From Pseudomonas nitroreducens (lineage in GTDB: Bacteria > Pseudomonadota > Gammaproteobacteria > Pseudomonadales > Pseudomonadaceae), in assembly GCF_024170165.1 (NCBI RefSeq), contig NZ_JALJXP010000004.1, positions 124,001 through 188,000 of the forward strand: DNA of 64,000 nucleotides, written 5' to 3'. A program made the translations under genes and the position numbers. This document shows positions 8,974-18,209 of the stretch, piece after piece; within the stretch, counting starts at the first letter, position 1, and the number at the start of each line of letters is the position of its first letter. Below the pieces are notes generated by a model. That model did not search any database. It had not been told where the DNA came from and saw nothing but the letters and a program-made list of their open reading frames with translations.

Positions 8974-9981
8974 CTAGTGGTAGCCGTCGCCGTGCTTCAC
9001 CTTGCCGCGGAACACGTAGTAGCTCCAGGCGGTGTAGACGAGGATGAAGGGAATGATGAACAGCGCGCCCACCAGCATGAAGCCCAGGCTCTGCGGCGGC
9101 GCCGCGGCATCCCAGATCGACATCGACGGCGGGATGATGTTCGGCCACAGGCTGATGCCCAGCCCGCTGTAGCCGAGGAAGATCAGCGCCAGGGTGAGCA
9201 GGAACGGCTTCACGTGGTCATTGCGCGCCACCGAGCGCAGCAGGCCGTAGAAGGTCAGCAGCACCAGCAGCGGCACCGGCAGGAACCAGAACAGGTTCGG
9301 CAGGCTGAACCAGCGCTGGGCGATGTCCTCGTGGGCCAGCGGGGTCCACAGGCTGACGATGCCGATCACCGCCAGCAGCACCAGCGCCAGCGGCCTGGCC
9401 AGGTCATGCATGCGCTCCTGCAGGCGGCCTTCGGTCTTCATGATCAGCCAGGTGCAGCCCAGCAGGCTGTAGGCGACTACCAGGCCGAGGCCGCAGAACA
9501 GCGGGAAAGGAGCCAGCCAGTCCAGCGAGCCGCCGGCGAAGGCGCGGTTTTCCACCGGGATGCCCTCGATGAACGCCCCCAGTGCCACGCCCTGGAAGAA
9601 GGTCGCCACCAGCGAGCCGATGATGAACGACTTGTCCCACAGGTGACGCTTGTTGGCCCGCGCCTTGAAGCGGAACTCGAAGGCCACGCCGCGGAAGATC
9701 AGCCCGACGAGCATCAGGATCAGCGGCAGGTACAGCGCCGAGAGCACGGCCGAATAGGCCACCGGGAAGGCACCGAACAATGCCGCGCCGCCCAGTACCA
9801 GCCAGGTCTCGTTACCGTCCCAGACCGGCGCAACGGTATTCATCATCACGTCGCGGTCGCCCTCGTCCTTGAAGAACGGGTAGAGCATGCCGATGCCCAG
9901 ATCGAACCCATCCATCACCACGTACATCATCACGCCGAAGATGATGATGATCGCCCAGATCAGCGGAAGATCGATTCCCAT
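8974..9981 (-). CDS. cioB: Cyanide-insensitive ubiquinol oxidase subunit II
   Basis: A 335-residue CydB-family membrane protein with eight or nine helices. MDGFDLGIGML near residues 25-35 is the conserved first-helix motif, and FKDEGDRDVMMNTVAPVWDGNETW is only partly quoted here as the family block NTVAPVWDGNETWLV. It pairs with CioA to reduce oxygen with ubiquinol electrons at the inner membrane. It starts 3 bases after cioA, so the two are translated together. Confidence 0.9.
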   Translation of the reverse strand: MGIDLPLIWAIIIIFGVMMYVVMDGFDLGIGMLYPFFKDEGDRDVMMNTVAPVWDGNETWLVLGGAALFGAFPVAYSAVLSALYLPLILMLVGLIFRGVAFEFRFKARANKRHLWDKSFIIGSLVATFFQGVALGAFIEGIPVENRAFAGGSLDWLAPFPLFCGLGLVVAYSLLGCTWLIMKTEGRLQERMHDLARPLALVLLAVIGIVSLWTPLAHEDIAQRWFSLPNLFWFLPVPLLVLLTFYGLLRSVARNDHVKPFLLTLALIFLGYSGLGISLWPNIIPPSMSIWDAAAPPQSLGFMLVGALFIIPFILVYTAWSYYVFRGKVKHGDGYH

Positions 9982-9984
9982 GGC

Positions 9985-11421
9985 TCAGTTCCTCCCCGCT
10001 TCAGTGCTGTCATCGTCGTCAAGTCCCTCTTCGGTGGCCGACAGCGGCCGCGCAGCGGTACGTTTCTGGCCGGCGCCGCCATGGCTGGTCTCGCGCCCTT
10101 CGTGGGTGACCGGGCCCTTGCGCACCAGGCGCATCATGTAGCCGATGCCCACGCCGAACAGGCTGAAATACACCAGCACGAACATCACCAGGGTCAGGCT
10201 CATCTGCGCGACGCTGTGGTTGGACACCGCGTCCGAGGTGCGCATCAGCCCGTAGACGACCCACGGCTGGCGACCGATCTCGGTGGTGAACCAGCCGGCG
10301 AGGATCGCGATCAGGCCGGACGGCCCCATCCACAGCACCAGATGGAGGAACGCGCGGTTCTCGAACAGCCGCTTGCGCCAGCGCAGCCAGACGCTCCACA
10401 GGCCCACCAGGATCATCAGCAGCCCCAGGCCGACCATGATGCGGAACGACCAGAAGATGATGGTGGAGTTGGGCCGGTCGGCTTTCGGGAAGTCCTTCAG
10501 CGCCGGGATCGGCTCGGTCAGGCTGTGGTTCAGGATCAGGCTGCCGAGGACCGGAATCTCGATCTTGAAGCGGGTTTCCTCGCGTTCCATGTCCGGCCAG
10601 CCGACCAGTATCAGCGGCGTCGGGCCGCCTTCGCTGTTGTCCCAGTGGCCCTCGATGGCGGCGATCTTCGCCGGCTGGTGCTTGAGGGTGTTCAGACCGT
10701 GGGCGTCGCCCACCATGGCCTGGATCGGCGCGACGATCAGCGCCATCCACATGGCCATCGAGAGCATCTTGCGGATCGCCGGGTTGTCGCGGCCGCGCAG
10801 CAGGTGCCAGGCCGCCGAGGCGCCGACGAAGAACGCCGTGGCGACGAACGAGGCGATCGCCATGTGCAGCAGGCGGTAGGGGAACGACGGGTTGAAGATG
10901 ATCGCCAGCCAGTCCACCGGCACCACGATGCCGTTGACGATCTCGTGGCCCTGCGGGGTCTGCATCCAGCTGTTGGAGGCAAGAATCCAGAAGGTCGAGA
11001 TCAGCGTGCCGATCGCCACCATCACCGTGGCGAAGAAGTGCAGGCCCGGGCCGACGCGGTGCCAGCCGAAGAGCATGACGCCGAGGAAGCCGGCTTCGAG
11101 GAAGAACGCCGTGAGCACTTCATAGGTCAGCAGCGGGCCGGTGACGCTCCCGGCGAAGGCCGAGAAGGCGCTCCAGTTGGTGCCGAACTGGTAGGCCATG
11201 ACGAGGCCGGAGACCACGCCCATGCCGAAGTTGACGGCGAATATCTTCGACCAGAAGTGATAGAGGTCGCGGTAGACCTCCTCATGGGTCTTCAGCCACA
11301 GGCCTTCGAGCACCGCCAGGTAACTGGCGAGGCCGATGGTGATGGCAGGGAAGATGATGTGGAAGGACACGGTAAAGGCGAACTGGATCCGGGCCAGGTC
11401 GAGCGCCTCTAATCCGAACAT
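9985..11421 (-). CDS. cioA: Cyanide-insensitive ubiquinol oxidase subunit I
   Basis: A 478-residue CydA-family subunit. Heme-ligand candidates are His21 at the first helix and His186 in YRLLHMAIAS. Glu101 and Glu109 (YEV, LEAG) match the conserved proton-pathway acids. The Q-loop between helices is short, and the protein is shorter than E. coli CydA, as in the CIO subgroup of Pseudomonas. It acts as a low-proton-yield terminal oxidase that resists cyanide. It is the first gene of cioAB plus the DUF2474 gene. Confidence 0.92.
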   Translation of the reverse strand: MFGLEALDLARIQFAFTVSFHIIFPAITIGLASYLAVLEGLWLKTHEEVYRDLYHFWSKIFAVNFGMGVVSGLVMAYQFGTNWSAFSAFAGSVTGPLLTYEVLTAFFLEAGFLGVMLFGWHRVGPGLHFFATVMVAIGTLISTFWILASNSWMQTPQGHEIVNGIVVPVDWLAIIFNPSFPYRLLHMAIASFVATAFFVGASAAWHLLRGRDNPAIRKMLSMAMWMALIVAPIQAMVGDAHGLNTLKHQPAKIAAIEGHWDNSEGGPTPLILVGWPDMEREETRFKIEIPVLGSLILNHSLTEPIPALKDFPKADRPNSTIIFWSFRIMVGLGLLMILVGLWSVWLRWRKRLFENRAFLHLVLWMGPSGLIAILAGWFTTEIGRQPWVVYGLMRTSDAVSNHSVAQMSLTLVMFVLVYFSLFGVGIGYMMRLVRKGPVTHEGRETSHGGAGQKRTAARPLSATEEGLDDDDSTEAGRN

Positions 11422-11899
11422 GACGATTCCTCTTCAGGCTGACGCCTACCCCACGGAAGGGTCGGGCACCGTACCTTGCGCATGCGCAGGGCGTTCTTGC
11501 GTGATGTCTGTGTTTGCTAATGACTCAGTTTCGAGCCACCGATCTGGCGTCGGTTCGGGTTCTTTTCGCCGCTCAATCAGAATGGACCACCATCTGCATT
11601 GACGCCGCTCAAGAAACTGCATCGATCTTACGCGCCCGGTGATCGGGGGCTGGAGTGGTGGGTTGCCGCGCGACGGGGTGTCGCGCGACAGCTTGTCTCA
11701 GGGCAGGCGGCGATCCTCCATATGAACAAAATCGAATATGAAAATGAAAAATTAATATTTTATTGGAATAAAAAGACCGGGTAACTTTCGCTGCAACCGC
11801 TGCCGAGTGAGCCGCGGAAAAAGACTCCACCGCCCGTACGAAGGCCCCATCCCGGCCGGCCCGGACGCCAGCGGTCATCTGCCCCACAAGGACATCGCA
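11422..11899. promoter_or_regulatory. Divergent promoter region between cioA and the metQ-like gene
   Basis: Nearly 480 bases without a convincing gene. The half near cioA is of normal composition. The part at about 11718-11785 is strikingly AT-rich (AATATGAAAATG, TTAATATTTTATTGG) and is the likely promoter of the downstream sulfur genes. AT-rich stretches of this kind precede sulfate-starvation genes in Pseudomonas, but no specific CysB or sigma-54 site could be assigned. Confidence 0.45.
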
Positions 11900-12679
11900 A
11901 TGAAAAAGCTGCTGCTTCTGACCGCCCTCGCCGCTGCCTTCAGCACCACTGCCTTCGCCAACGAGAAACTCGTTGTCGCTGCCACGCCGATCCCCCACGC
12001 CGAGATCCTCGAGCTGATCAAGCCGACCCTGGCCAAGGAAGGCGTGGACCTGGAAATAAAGGTCTTCACCGACTACGTACAGCCCAACGTGCAGGTCGCC
12101 GAGAAGCGCCTGGACGCCAACTACTTCCAGACCAAGCCGTACCTGGACAACTTCAACGCCGGCAAGGGCACCCACCTGGTCACAGTGACCGGGGTGCACG
12201 TCGAGCCCTTCGGCGGCTACTCGAAGAAGTACAAGTCCATCGACCAGCTGCCTGACGGCGCCACCGTCGCCATTCCCAACGAAGGCAGCAACAGCGGCCG
12301 CGCCCTGCTCCTGCTGCAGAAGGCCGGCGTGATCAAGCTCAAAGACCCGAGCAACGCCCTGGCCACCCCGAAAGACATCGCCGAGAACCCCAAGCACCTG
12401 AAGTTCAGGGAGCTGGAGTCGGCCCTGTTGCCGCGCGTGCTGGACCAGGTCGACCTGGACCTGATCAACACCAACTACGCACTGGAGGCCAAGCTCAATC
12501 CGGTGAAGGACGCGCTGATCCTCGAAGACCGCAACTCGCCCTACGTGAACTACCTGGTGGCGCGTCCGGACAACAAGGACAGCGATGCCCTGAAGAAACT
12601 CTCCGCTGCCCTGACCAGCCCGGAAGTCAAAGCCTTCATCGAGAAGAAGTACAACGGCGCCGTGGTGCCGGCCTTCTGA
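11900..12679 (+). CDS. MetQ/NlpA family ABC transporter substrate-binding protein
   Basis: A 259-residue periplasmic binding protein of the NlpA lipoprotein family. The start at 11900 follows AAGGA, and the signal peptide covers about residues 1-19, ending FANE. It has no lipobox cysteine, so it is probably soluble. The KVFTDYVQPNVQV and TKPYLDNFN stretches match methionine-binding MetQ proteins. No MetN or MetI gene is nearby, so it may work with a permease encoded elsewhere. The gene next door and the AT-rich upstream region suggest a role in sulfur or methionine scavenging. Confidence 0.82.
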   Translation: MKKLLLLTALAAAFSTTAFANEKLVVAATPIPHAEILELIKPTLAKEGVDLEIKVFTDYVQPNVQVAEKRLDANYFQTKPYLDNFNAGKGTHLVTVTGVHVEPFGGYSKKYKSIDQLPDGATVAIPNEGSNSGRALLLLQKAGVIKLKDPSNALATPKDIAENPKHLKFRELESALLPRVLDQVDLDLINTNYALEAKLNPVKDALILEDRNSPYVNYLVARPDNKDSDALKKLSAALTSPEVKAFIEKKYNGAVVPAF

Positions 12680-12747
12680 TCCGTCGCCCGGCCGCTGGCC
12701 GGGCGCAACGACTCCCACGCTGGGCGCACCTCAGGTGCACCCGCTTC

Positions 12748-12779
12748 GACGCCGGTGGGCAGGTTCCACCGGCGTTTTT
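12748..12779 (+). terminator. Rho-independent terminator after the metQ-like gene
   Basis: ACGCCGGTGG pairs with CCACCGGCGT around a seven-base loop, followed by five T. It ends 18 bases before the next start codon, so it may act as an attenuator between the binding-protein gene and the PLP enzyme gene. Confidence 0.7.
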
Positions 12780-12797
12780 CTTTCCCAAGGACCTGCC

Positions 12798-13988
12798 ATG
12801 AGCGCCCCCGCCAAAGGCCCCTCCACCCGCGCCGTCCATGCTGGCCACGATGCCGACCGGCGCATGGTCACCCGCGCCAAGAGCCAGCCGATCTACCAGA
12901 GCTCGGTGTTCGTCTACGACTCCCTGGAACAGGTCGACGACTTCCTCGCCGGCAACCCCGACAACTACATGTACACGCGCATCGGCAACCCCAACCACAG
13001 CGCCGTGGAAGAGCTGCTGCGCGAGCTGGAAGGTGGCGAGGACGCGCTGTTCTCCGCCTCCGGAATGGCAGCGATTTCCGCCGCACTGCTGGGTGTGCTG
13101 GGTGCCGGCGATCACCTGATCGCCAGCCGCGAGCTGTACGGCACCACCCAGAGCCTGATCGAGAAGGAACTGGCGCGCTTCGGCATCGCCTCCAGCCTGC
13201 TCGACCTCAACGACCTGGCGGCAGTGGAAGCGGCGATCACCCCGACCACGAAGCTGATCTACACCGAGACGGCCTCCAACCCGCTGGTACGCATCAGCAA
13301 CGTCCCGGCCCTGGCCGAGCTTGCCCACCGTCGCGGCCTCAAGCTGCTGGTGGACAACACCTTCCTCTCGCCGGTGCTCTACCAGCCGCTGCGCGATGGC
13401 GCCGACCTGGTGATCCACAGCACCACCAAGTACCTCAACGGCCACAGCGACGCCATGGGCGGCGCACTGGTCGGCGAGGCGAAGTGGATCGCCGCCGCGC
13501 GGCGCTTCCAGATCAACGCCGGCGGCAGCGCCAGCCCCTTCGAGAGCTGGCTGAACTTCCGCGGCGCCAAGACCCTGGCCCTGCGCATGAAAGCCCACTC
13601 GCAGAACGCCCAGGCACTGGCCGAAGCCCTCGAAGCGCACCCGCAGGTGGCCCGCGTGTACTACCCCGGACTGCCCTCGCACCCGGACTTCGAGCTGGCG
13701 CAGCGGCTGTTCCGCAAGGGTCATTCGGGCATGTTGAGCTTCACCCTGAAGGGCGGCCTCGATCAGGTCGACACGTTGGTCGGCGAGCTGCAACTGGCCG
13801 CCTTCGCCCCCTCGCTGGCCGGCGTCGCCAGCAGCATCACCCACCCCGGCAAGACCTCGCACCGCGCGCTGTCCGCCGAGGCCCTGACCGCGCTGGACAT
13901 CCACGACGGCACCATCCGGGTGTCGGTGGGCATCGAGGACAGCGAGGACATCGTCCACGACTTCCTGCAGGCGCTGGACGCGCTGTAA
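12798..13988 (+). CDS. PLP-dependent trans-sulfuration enzyme (Cys/Met metabolism family)
   Basis: A 396-residue fold-type I PLP enzyme. Lys211 in HSTTKYLNGH is the Schiff-base lysine, Asp186 in LVDNTFL holds the pyridine nitrogen, and Tyr59 and Arg61 (YTRIGNPN) bind the phosphate of the neighbouring subunit. The family includes cystathionine gamma-synthase, gamma-lyase and O-acyl-homoserine sulfhydrylase. These motifs do not decide between them. The start at 12798 has CAAGGA upstream. Placed between a MetQ-like protein and an SfnR-like regulator, it probably assimilates sulfur into homocysteine or methionine. Confidence 0.85.
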   Translation: MSAPAKGPSTRAVHAGHDADRRMVTRAKSQPIYQSSVFVYDSLEQVDDFLAGNPDNYMYTRIGNPNHSAVEELLRELEGGEDALFSASGMAAISAALLGVLGAGDHLIASRELYGTTQSLIEKELARFGIASSLLDLNDLAAVEAAITPTTKLIYTETASNPLVRISNVPALAELAHRRGLKLLVDNTFLSPVLYQPLRDGADLVIHSTTKYLNGHSDAMGGALVGEAKWIAAARRFQINAGGSASPFESWLNFRGAKTLALRMKAHSQNAQALAEALEAHPQVARVYYPGLPSHPDFELAQRLFRKGHSGMLSFTLKGGLDQVDTLVGELQLAAFAPSLAGVASSITHPGKTSHRALSAEALTALDIHDGTIRVSVGIEDSEDIVHDFLQALDAL

Positions 13989-14007
13989 CAGCAGAAGGAG
14001 ATTTCCC

Positions 14008-14982
14008 ATGAATGCACCCCACGCGCCGCTACCGCTGCTGACCTTCCCCGACGCCGACAAGAGCCCGCTGAGCATCCGCGCCAAGGCGCTGGTGTTCTTC
14101 GACCCGCGCTCCCATGCAGTGCGCGACGAGGTGGAGCGCCTGGCGCCGTTGCCGCAACCGGTGCTGATCCACGGCGAGACCGGCACCGGCAAGGAGCTGC
14201 TGGCCCGTCACATCCACCGCGCCAGCGAACGTCCCGGCCTGTTCGTCGCGGTGAGCTGCAGCGCACTGAGCCGCAACTACGCCGACGCCGAGCTGTTCGG
14301 CTACGCGCCGGGCGCGCACAACGGCCCGGTGAGCAGTCGCGCCGGCTGGTTCGGCTCGGCCAACGGTGGCACCCTGTACCTGGACGAGATCGCCGACCTG
14401 CCGCTGTCGTTGCAACAGAAGCTGCTGCGCGTGCTGCAGGAGCGCGAAGTGCTGCGCGTCGGCGCCCGCGAGCCGGTGCCGGTGGACGTACGCCTGGTCG
14501 CCGCCACCAGCATCGATCTGGGGCAGGCAGTGAAGGCGGGGAAATTCCTCGAGGGACTGCAGCAATACCTGCACGACGGCAACCTCACGCTACCGCCGCT
14601 GCGCGAACGCGTCGGCGATATCCAGCCGCTGGCCGAGTACTTCCTCGGCGTGCATGCGCAACGCCTGGAACTGCCGGTGCCGCAGATCGCCAGCGACACC
14701 CAGCGCGCGCTGGAAGGCTATTCGTGGCCGGGGAATATCCGCGAGCTGGAAAACGTCATCCACTTCGCCCTGCTGGTCAGCCCGGACGAGGAGATTCGCC
14801 CGGAGCACCTGAATTTTTCAGGCGGCGTTGCGGGGTCAGGCGGCGTGGCGGGGACGAACGACGGAAAGCAATTGAGCCAAGGAGCGCTGGAGCGTCTGGC
14901 GCGCCAGCCCGGCGTCGAGGCGCAGCTGCGTGCGCTGCTGCAACGCCTGGAGCACGAGCGCGGCCAGGACGCCGCGCTGTAG
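14008..14982 (+). CDS. SfnR-like sigma-54 AAA+ regulator without a canonical GAFTGA loop
   Basis: A 324-residue protein that is almost only the AAA+ domain of a bacterial enhancer-binding protein. Walker A is GETGTGKE (56-63) and Walker B is GTLYLDE (121-127). It has no N-terminal receiver or sensor domain. The loop that normally reads GAFTGA and touches sigma-54 is GAHNGP here (102-107). The C-terminus after about residue 275 shows no clear Fis-type helix-turn-helix. SfnR proteins, which control dimethyl sulfone and sulfonate use in Pseudomonas, have this short layout. It follows the PLP enzyme gene by 19 bases with a good AGAAGGAG site. Confidence 0.78.
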   Translation: MNAPHAPLPLLTFPDADKSPLSIRAKALVFFDPRSHAVRDEVERLAPLPQPVLIHGETGTGKELLARHIHRASERPGLFVAVSCSALSRNYADAELFGYAPGAHNGPVSSRAGWFGSANGGTLYLDEIADLPLSLQQKLLRVLQEREVLRVGAREPVPVDVRLVAATSIDLGQAVKAGKFLEGLQQYLHDGNLTLPPLRERVGDIQPLAEYFLGVHAQRLELPVPQIASDTQRALEGYSWPGNIRELENVIHFALLVSPDEEIRPEHLNFSGGVAGSGGVAGTNDGKQLSQGALERLARQPGVEAQLRALLQRLEHERGQDAAL

Positions 14983-15036
14983 TCGCCAGCGCGACCCGAA
15001 GGGCCGCGCACGGGCGACAGCATGCAACTGGGGGTA

Positions 15037-15372
15037 TTACTTGGTGGCGGTGTTCGAGTGAGCAACCACCGGGGTGCACGACGGGTTGGTCAGCTTGGCC
15101 GGATCGGTCAGCAGGCCCGGCATCATGCGCGAGGTGCAGTTGAAGATACGGCCCTTGGTGGTGGTGGCCACGTAGGAGAGCTCCTGGCCACCCAGCGCGT
15201 CCGGCTGGCCGGCTTTCACGTCGCTGACGACCAGTTCGTCGGAGGAAGCCAGACCGATCATCTGAGCGGTAGCGGCTTGCAGCGGAACGATGGCCTGGTT
15301 GGTGGTCATGGTCTGGCAACCGGCCAGCAAAGCGAAGAGTGCAGTGGCAATGGCGATGCGTTTGAAGTCCAT
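15037..15372 (-). CDS. Small lipoprotein of unknown function
   Basis: A 111-residue protein with a lipoprotein signal (MDFKRIAIATALFALLAGC, lipid on Cys19). The rest is small and polar, with two more cysteines (about residues 78 and 98) that could form a disulfide. I do not recognise a family. It is a single gene, convergent with the SfnR-like gene. Confidence 0.65.
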   Translation of the reverse strand: MDFKRIAIATALFALLAGCQTMTTNQAIVPLQAATAQMIGLASSDELVVSDVKAGQPDALGGQELSYVATTTKGRIFNCTSRMMPGLLTDPAKLTNPSCTPVVAHSNTATK

Positions 15373-15838
15373 CTCGAGATACTCCCTGTTGGTGGTTTTT
15401 TGTCCTGCCGGGGGAGACTAACGGAATCAGCAAGTCAATCGCCATAGCCGTTTCACATGTTTTTCACGAAAAATTGCACACTCGTTCAAGTTTCCGGACT
15501 GGAACCCGCTCTATTCCGGTAACTGTGCTATGCGAGGAACTGTTTCACCCGCCTGACAGCCGGTAATCGCGGCAAAACCACGAACGGCGCTGAACCGTTT
15601 CACCTTTCGCGACGAACGGTCGCAGTGAAAGGCTTTGCCGAGTTGCAGGTCGGCAGGAGGGAATCCTGAGCAGGAAGTCAAAATCAGGACTATTGCCCGC
15701 AAATATCGACAAAAGCAGTCTCATCGACCAGCTCAATACTGCTCATCAAGACCATTCACTTCTTTTCGTCACAATCTTCAGGGAAAATGGCTATCAGGCG
15801 GTCGGGACCCATTTTCCCCGGCGCCATTGGAGACTATC
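15373..15838. other. Intergenic region with no assigned gene
   Basis: About 465 bases between the minus-strand lipoprotein gene and the plus-strand betT side. It is less GC-rich than the genes around it. Short imperfect dyads are present, but no RNA gene, strong terminator or convincing coding sequence was seen. It should contain the promoter of the lipoprotein gene. Confidence 0.35.
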
Positions 15839-15958
15839 GTGACCAGCTTTGCCGCTCTTGCTAACTTCTTCGCCGCCACCGCTTTCCTGACCGCGCCCGC
15901 GAAGGCCGACCCGGAACGCCGTGAGATCCGTGAGGCGAAAAAGAACCGTCGCAAGTAA
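15839..15958 (+). CDS. Possible 39-residue small protein
   Basis: A GTG-started frame encoding a hydrophobic N-terminal stretch (about residues 3-20) and a strongly basic, charged tail (DPERREIREAKKNRRK). A secreted or membrane-bound microprotein is possible. No strong ribosome binding site is visible, so this is only a candidate. Its end is followed by a GC-rich region with GCCGGCGGCGGG elements before betT. Confidence 0.3.
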   Translation: MTSFAALANFFAATAFLTAPAKADPERREIREAKKNRRK

Positions 15959-16138
15959 AGCAGTACCCGCTCCGCTCGGCCCTTGAACAGGGCCGGCGGC
16001 GGGACCACCGGTCCCGCCGATTGGCCTTCCAGGGCCTTCCCGTGTTTTCATTGAATGCTTGTTCAAGGAAAACTTCGAGGGACCCCGCCCGTTTTGTCCG
16101 CTGCACAATCCCCCCCGTCCGTAACGCCCTCCCCCAGC

Positions 16139-18103
16139 ATGCGCATGAACCCACCGGTCTTCTACGGTGCGGCCGCGCTGATCCTCATCTTCGCCCTCAC
16201 CGTCATCGCCCAGCCGCAAAGGGCCGGTGAATGGCTGCTCGCCGCGCAGTCCTGGGCCGCCGACAGCGTCGGCTGGTACTACCTGCTGGCGATGACGCTG
16301 TACCTGATCTTCGTGGTGGTCACCGCGCTTTCCGGCTACGGAAAGATCAAGCTCGGTGCCGACCACGACGAGCCGGAATTCAGCTACCTGTCCTGGGCCG
16401 GCATGTTGTTCGCCGCCGGCATCAGCATCACCCTGTTCTTCTTCTGCGTGTCCGAGCCGCTGACCCACTTCGCCCAGCCGCCGCAGGGCGAGGCCGGCAC
16501 CCAGGAGGCGGCGCGCCAGGCCATGCAGCTGCTGTTCCTGCACTGGGGCCTGCACGGCTGGGGCGTGTTCGCCCTGGTGGCGATGGCGCTGGCCTACTTC
16601 GCCTACCGCCACAACCTGCCGCTGGCGCTGCGCTCGGCCCTCTACCCGCTGATCGGCAAGCGCATCAACGGCCCCATCGGCTACACCGTGGACTGCTTCG
16701 GCATCATCGCCACGGTGTTCGGCCTGGGTGCGGACATGGGCTTCGGCGTGCTGCAGCTCAACGCCGGCCTGGACTTCCTGTTCGGCATCGCCCACAGCCA
16801 TCCGGTGCAGATGACGCTGATTGCGCTGATGATGGGCGCGGCCATCCTGGTGGCCGTGTCCGGCGTGGACAAGGGCATCCGCCTGCTGTCTGACATCAAC
16901 ATGCTGCTGGCCTGCGCATTGCTGCTCTTCGTGTTGTTCGCCGGCCCCACCCAGCACCTGCTCAATACCCTGGTGCAGAATATCGGCGACTACCTCGGCA
17001 GCCTGCCGACCAAGAGCTTCGACCTCTACGCCTACGGCAAGGACGGCAGCGACTGGCTGGGTGGCTGGACGGTGTTCTACTGGGCCTGGTGGATCGCCTG
17101 GTCGCCCTTCGTCGGCCTGTTCATCGCGCGCATCTCGCGCGGGCGGACGATCCGCGAATTCGTCTTCGGCGTGCTGTTCATCCCGCTGGGCTTCACCCTG
17201 GCGTGGATGTCGATCTTCGGCAACAGCGCCCTGGACCAGGTGCTCAACCATGGCTTCAGCGAACTGGGCCGGGTGGCCATCGCCGATCCGTCCATGGCGC
17301 TCTACCAGATGCTGCAGAACTACCCGGCCAGCCGGGTGGTGATCGCGGTGACGGTGCTGGTCAGCTTCGTGTTCTTCGTCACCTCGGCGGACTCCGGCAC
17401 CGTGGTGCTCTCCACCCTCTCCGCCCACGGCGGCAGCGCCGACGACGACGGCCCGAAGTGGCTGCGGGTGTTCTGGGGCGTAGCCACCGCGCTGGTCACC
17501 GGCGGCCTGCTGTTCGCCGGCAGCATCGATGCGCTCAAGTCAGCGGTGGTGCTGACCTCGCTGCCCTTCTCGCTGATCCTGCTGCTGATGATGTGGGGGC
17601 TGCACAAGGCCTTCTATCTGGAATCCCAGCGCCAGCGCGCCCGCACCCATTCGCTGGCGCCGCCACCCTCGGCCAAGCCCGGCGGCTGGAAACGGCGCAT
17701 CTCCCAGGCGGTGCACTTCCCTACCCGCGACGAGGTGTACCGCTACATGGTCGACGTGGTCAGCCCGGCGATCGCCGAAGTTTCCCAGGTGTTCCGCGAG
17801 AAGGGCCTGCAGGTGGATTCCGACCTGGACCTGAGCAACCTGGAAATCGGCCTGGAGATCGGCCACGGCGCGCAGCATCCGTTCCTCTACCAGGTGTCGA
17901 TGCGCGGCTACTTCACCCCGTCCTTCGCCCGCGCCGGCATGGGCGGCCTGCACCTGAAGAACCGCCGCTACTTCCGCGCCGAGGTGCATCTTTCCGAAGG
18001 CAGCCAGGACTACGACCTGATGGGCTACAGCAAGGAGCAGATCATCAACGACATGCTCGACCAGTACGAGCGGCACCTGCAGTTCCTGCATCTGGTGCGC
18101 TGA
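16139..18103 (+). CDS. betT: BCCT family transporter (BetT-like)
   Basis: A 654-residue betaine/choline/carnitine transporter with 12 predicted helices and the Trp-rich signature around FYWAWWIAWSPFVG (about residues 310-325). It has a long cytoplasmic C-terminal domain (about 500-654), as in BetT-type choline carriers with osmotic regulation. Upstream in-frame ATGs exist, but MRMNPPVFYG at 16139 puts the first helix at the normal distance. It probably imports choline or betaine with protons or Na+. No bet biosynthesis genes are in this window. Confidence 0.82.
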   Translation: MRMNPPVFYGAAALILIFALTVIAQPQRAGEWLLAAQSWAADSVGWYYLLAMTLYLIFVVVTALSGYGKIKLGADHDEPEFSYLSWAGMLFAAGISITLFFFCVSEPLTHFAQPPQGEAGTQEAARQAMQLLFLHWGLHGWGVFALVAMALAYFAYRHNLPLALRSALYPLIGKRINGPIGYTVDCFGIIATVFGLGADMGFGVLQLNAGLDFLFGIAHSHPVQMTLIALMMGAAILVAVSGVDKGIRLLSDINMLLACALLLFVLFAGPTQHLLNTLVQNIGDYLGSLPTKSFDLYAYGKDGSDWLGGWTVFYWAWWIAWSPFVGLFIARISRGRTIREFVFGVLFIPLGFTLAWMSIFGNSALDQVLNHGFSELGRVAIADPSMALYQMLQNYPASRVVIAVTVLVSFVFFVTSADSGTVVLSTLSAHGGSADDDGPKWLRVFWGVATALVTGGLLFAGSIDALKSAVVLTSLPFSLILLLMMWGLHKAFYLESQRQRARTHSLAPPPSAKPGGWKRRISQAVHFPTRDEVYRYMVDVVSPAIAEVSQVFREKGLQVDSDLDLSNLEIGLEIGHGAQHPFLYQVSMRGYFTPSFARAGMGGLHLKNRRYFRAEVHLSEGSQDYDLMGYSKEQIINDMLDQYERHLQFLHLVR

Positions 18104-18124
18104 TCCAGCGCCTACGCACGTCCT

Positions 18125-18201
18125 TGTAGGAGCGAGCTTGCTCGCGAACCGGCCCGAGCGTCACTGCCAGCTGGTGTTCGCGAGCAAGCTCGCTCCTACA
18201 G
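18125..18201. repeat. Family A REP pair, inverted
   Basis: TGTAGGAGCGAGCTTGCTCG at 18125 and its inverse ending GCTCGCTCCTACA at 18201 face each other, 25 bases apart. Each unit is palindromic and the pair can form one large hairpin. It lies between the convergent betT and vapC genes and may end both transcripts. Confidence 0.8.
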
Positions 18202-18209
18202 GCTGGGTC

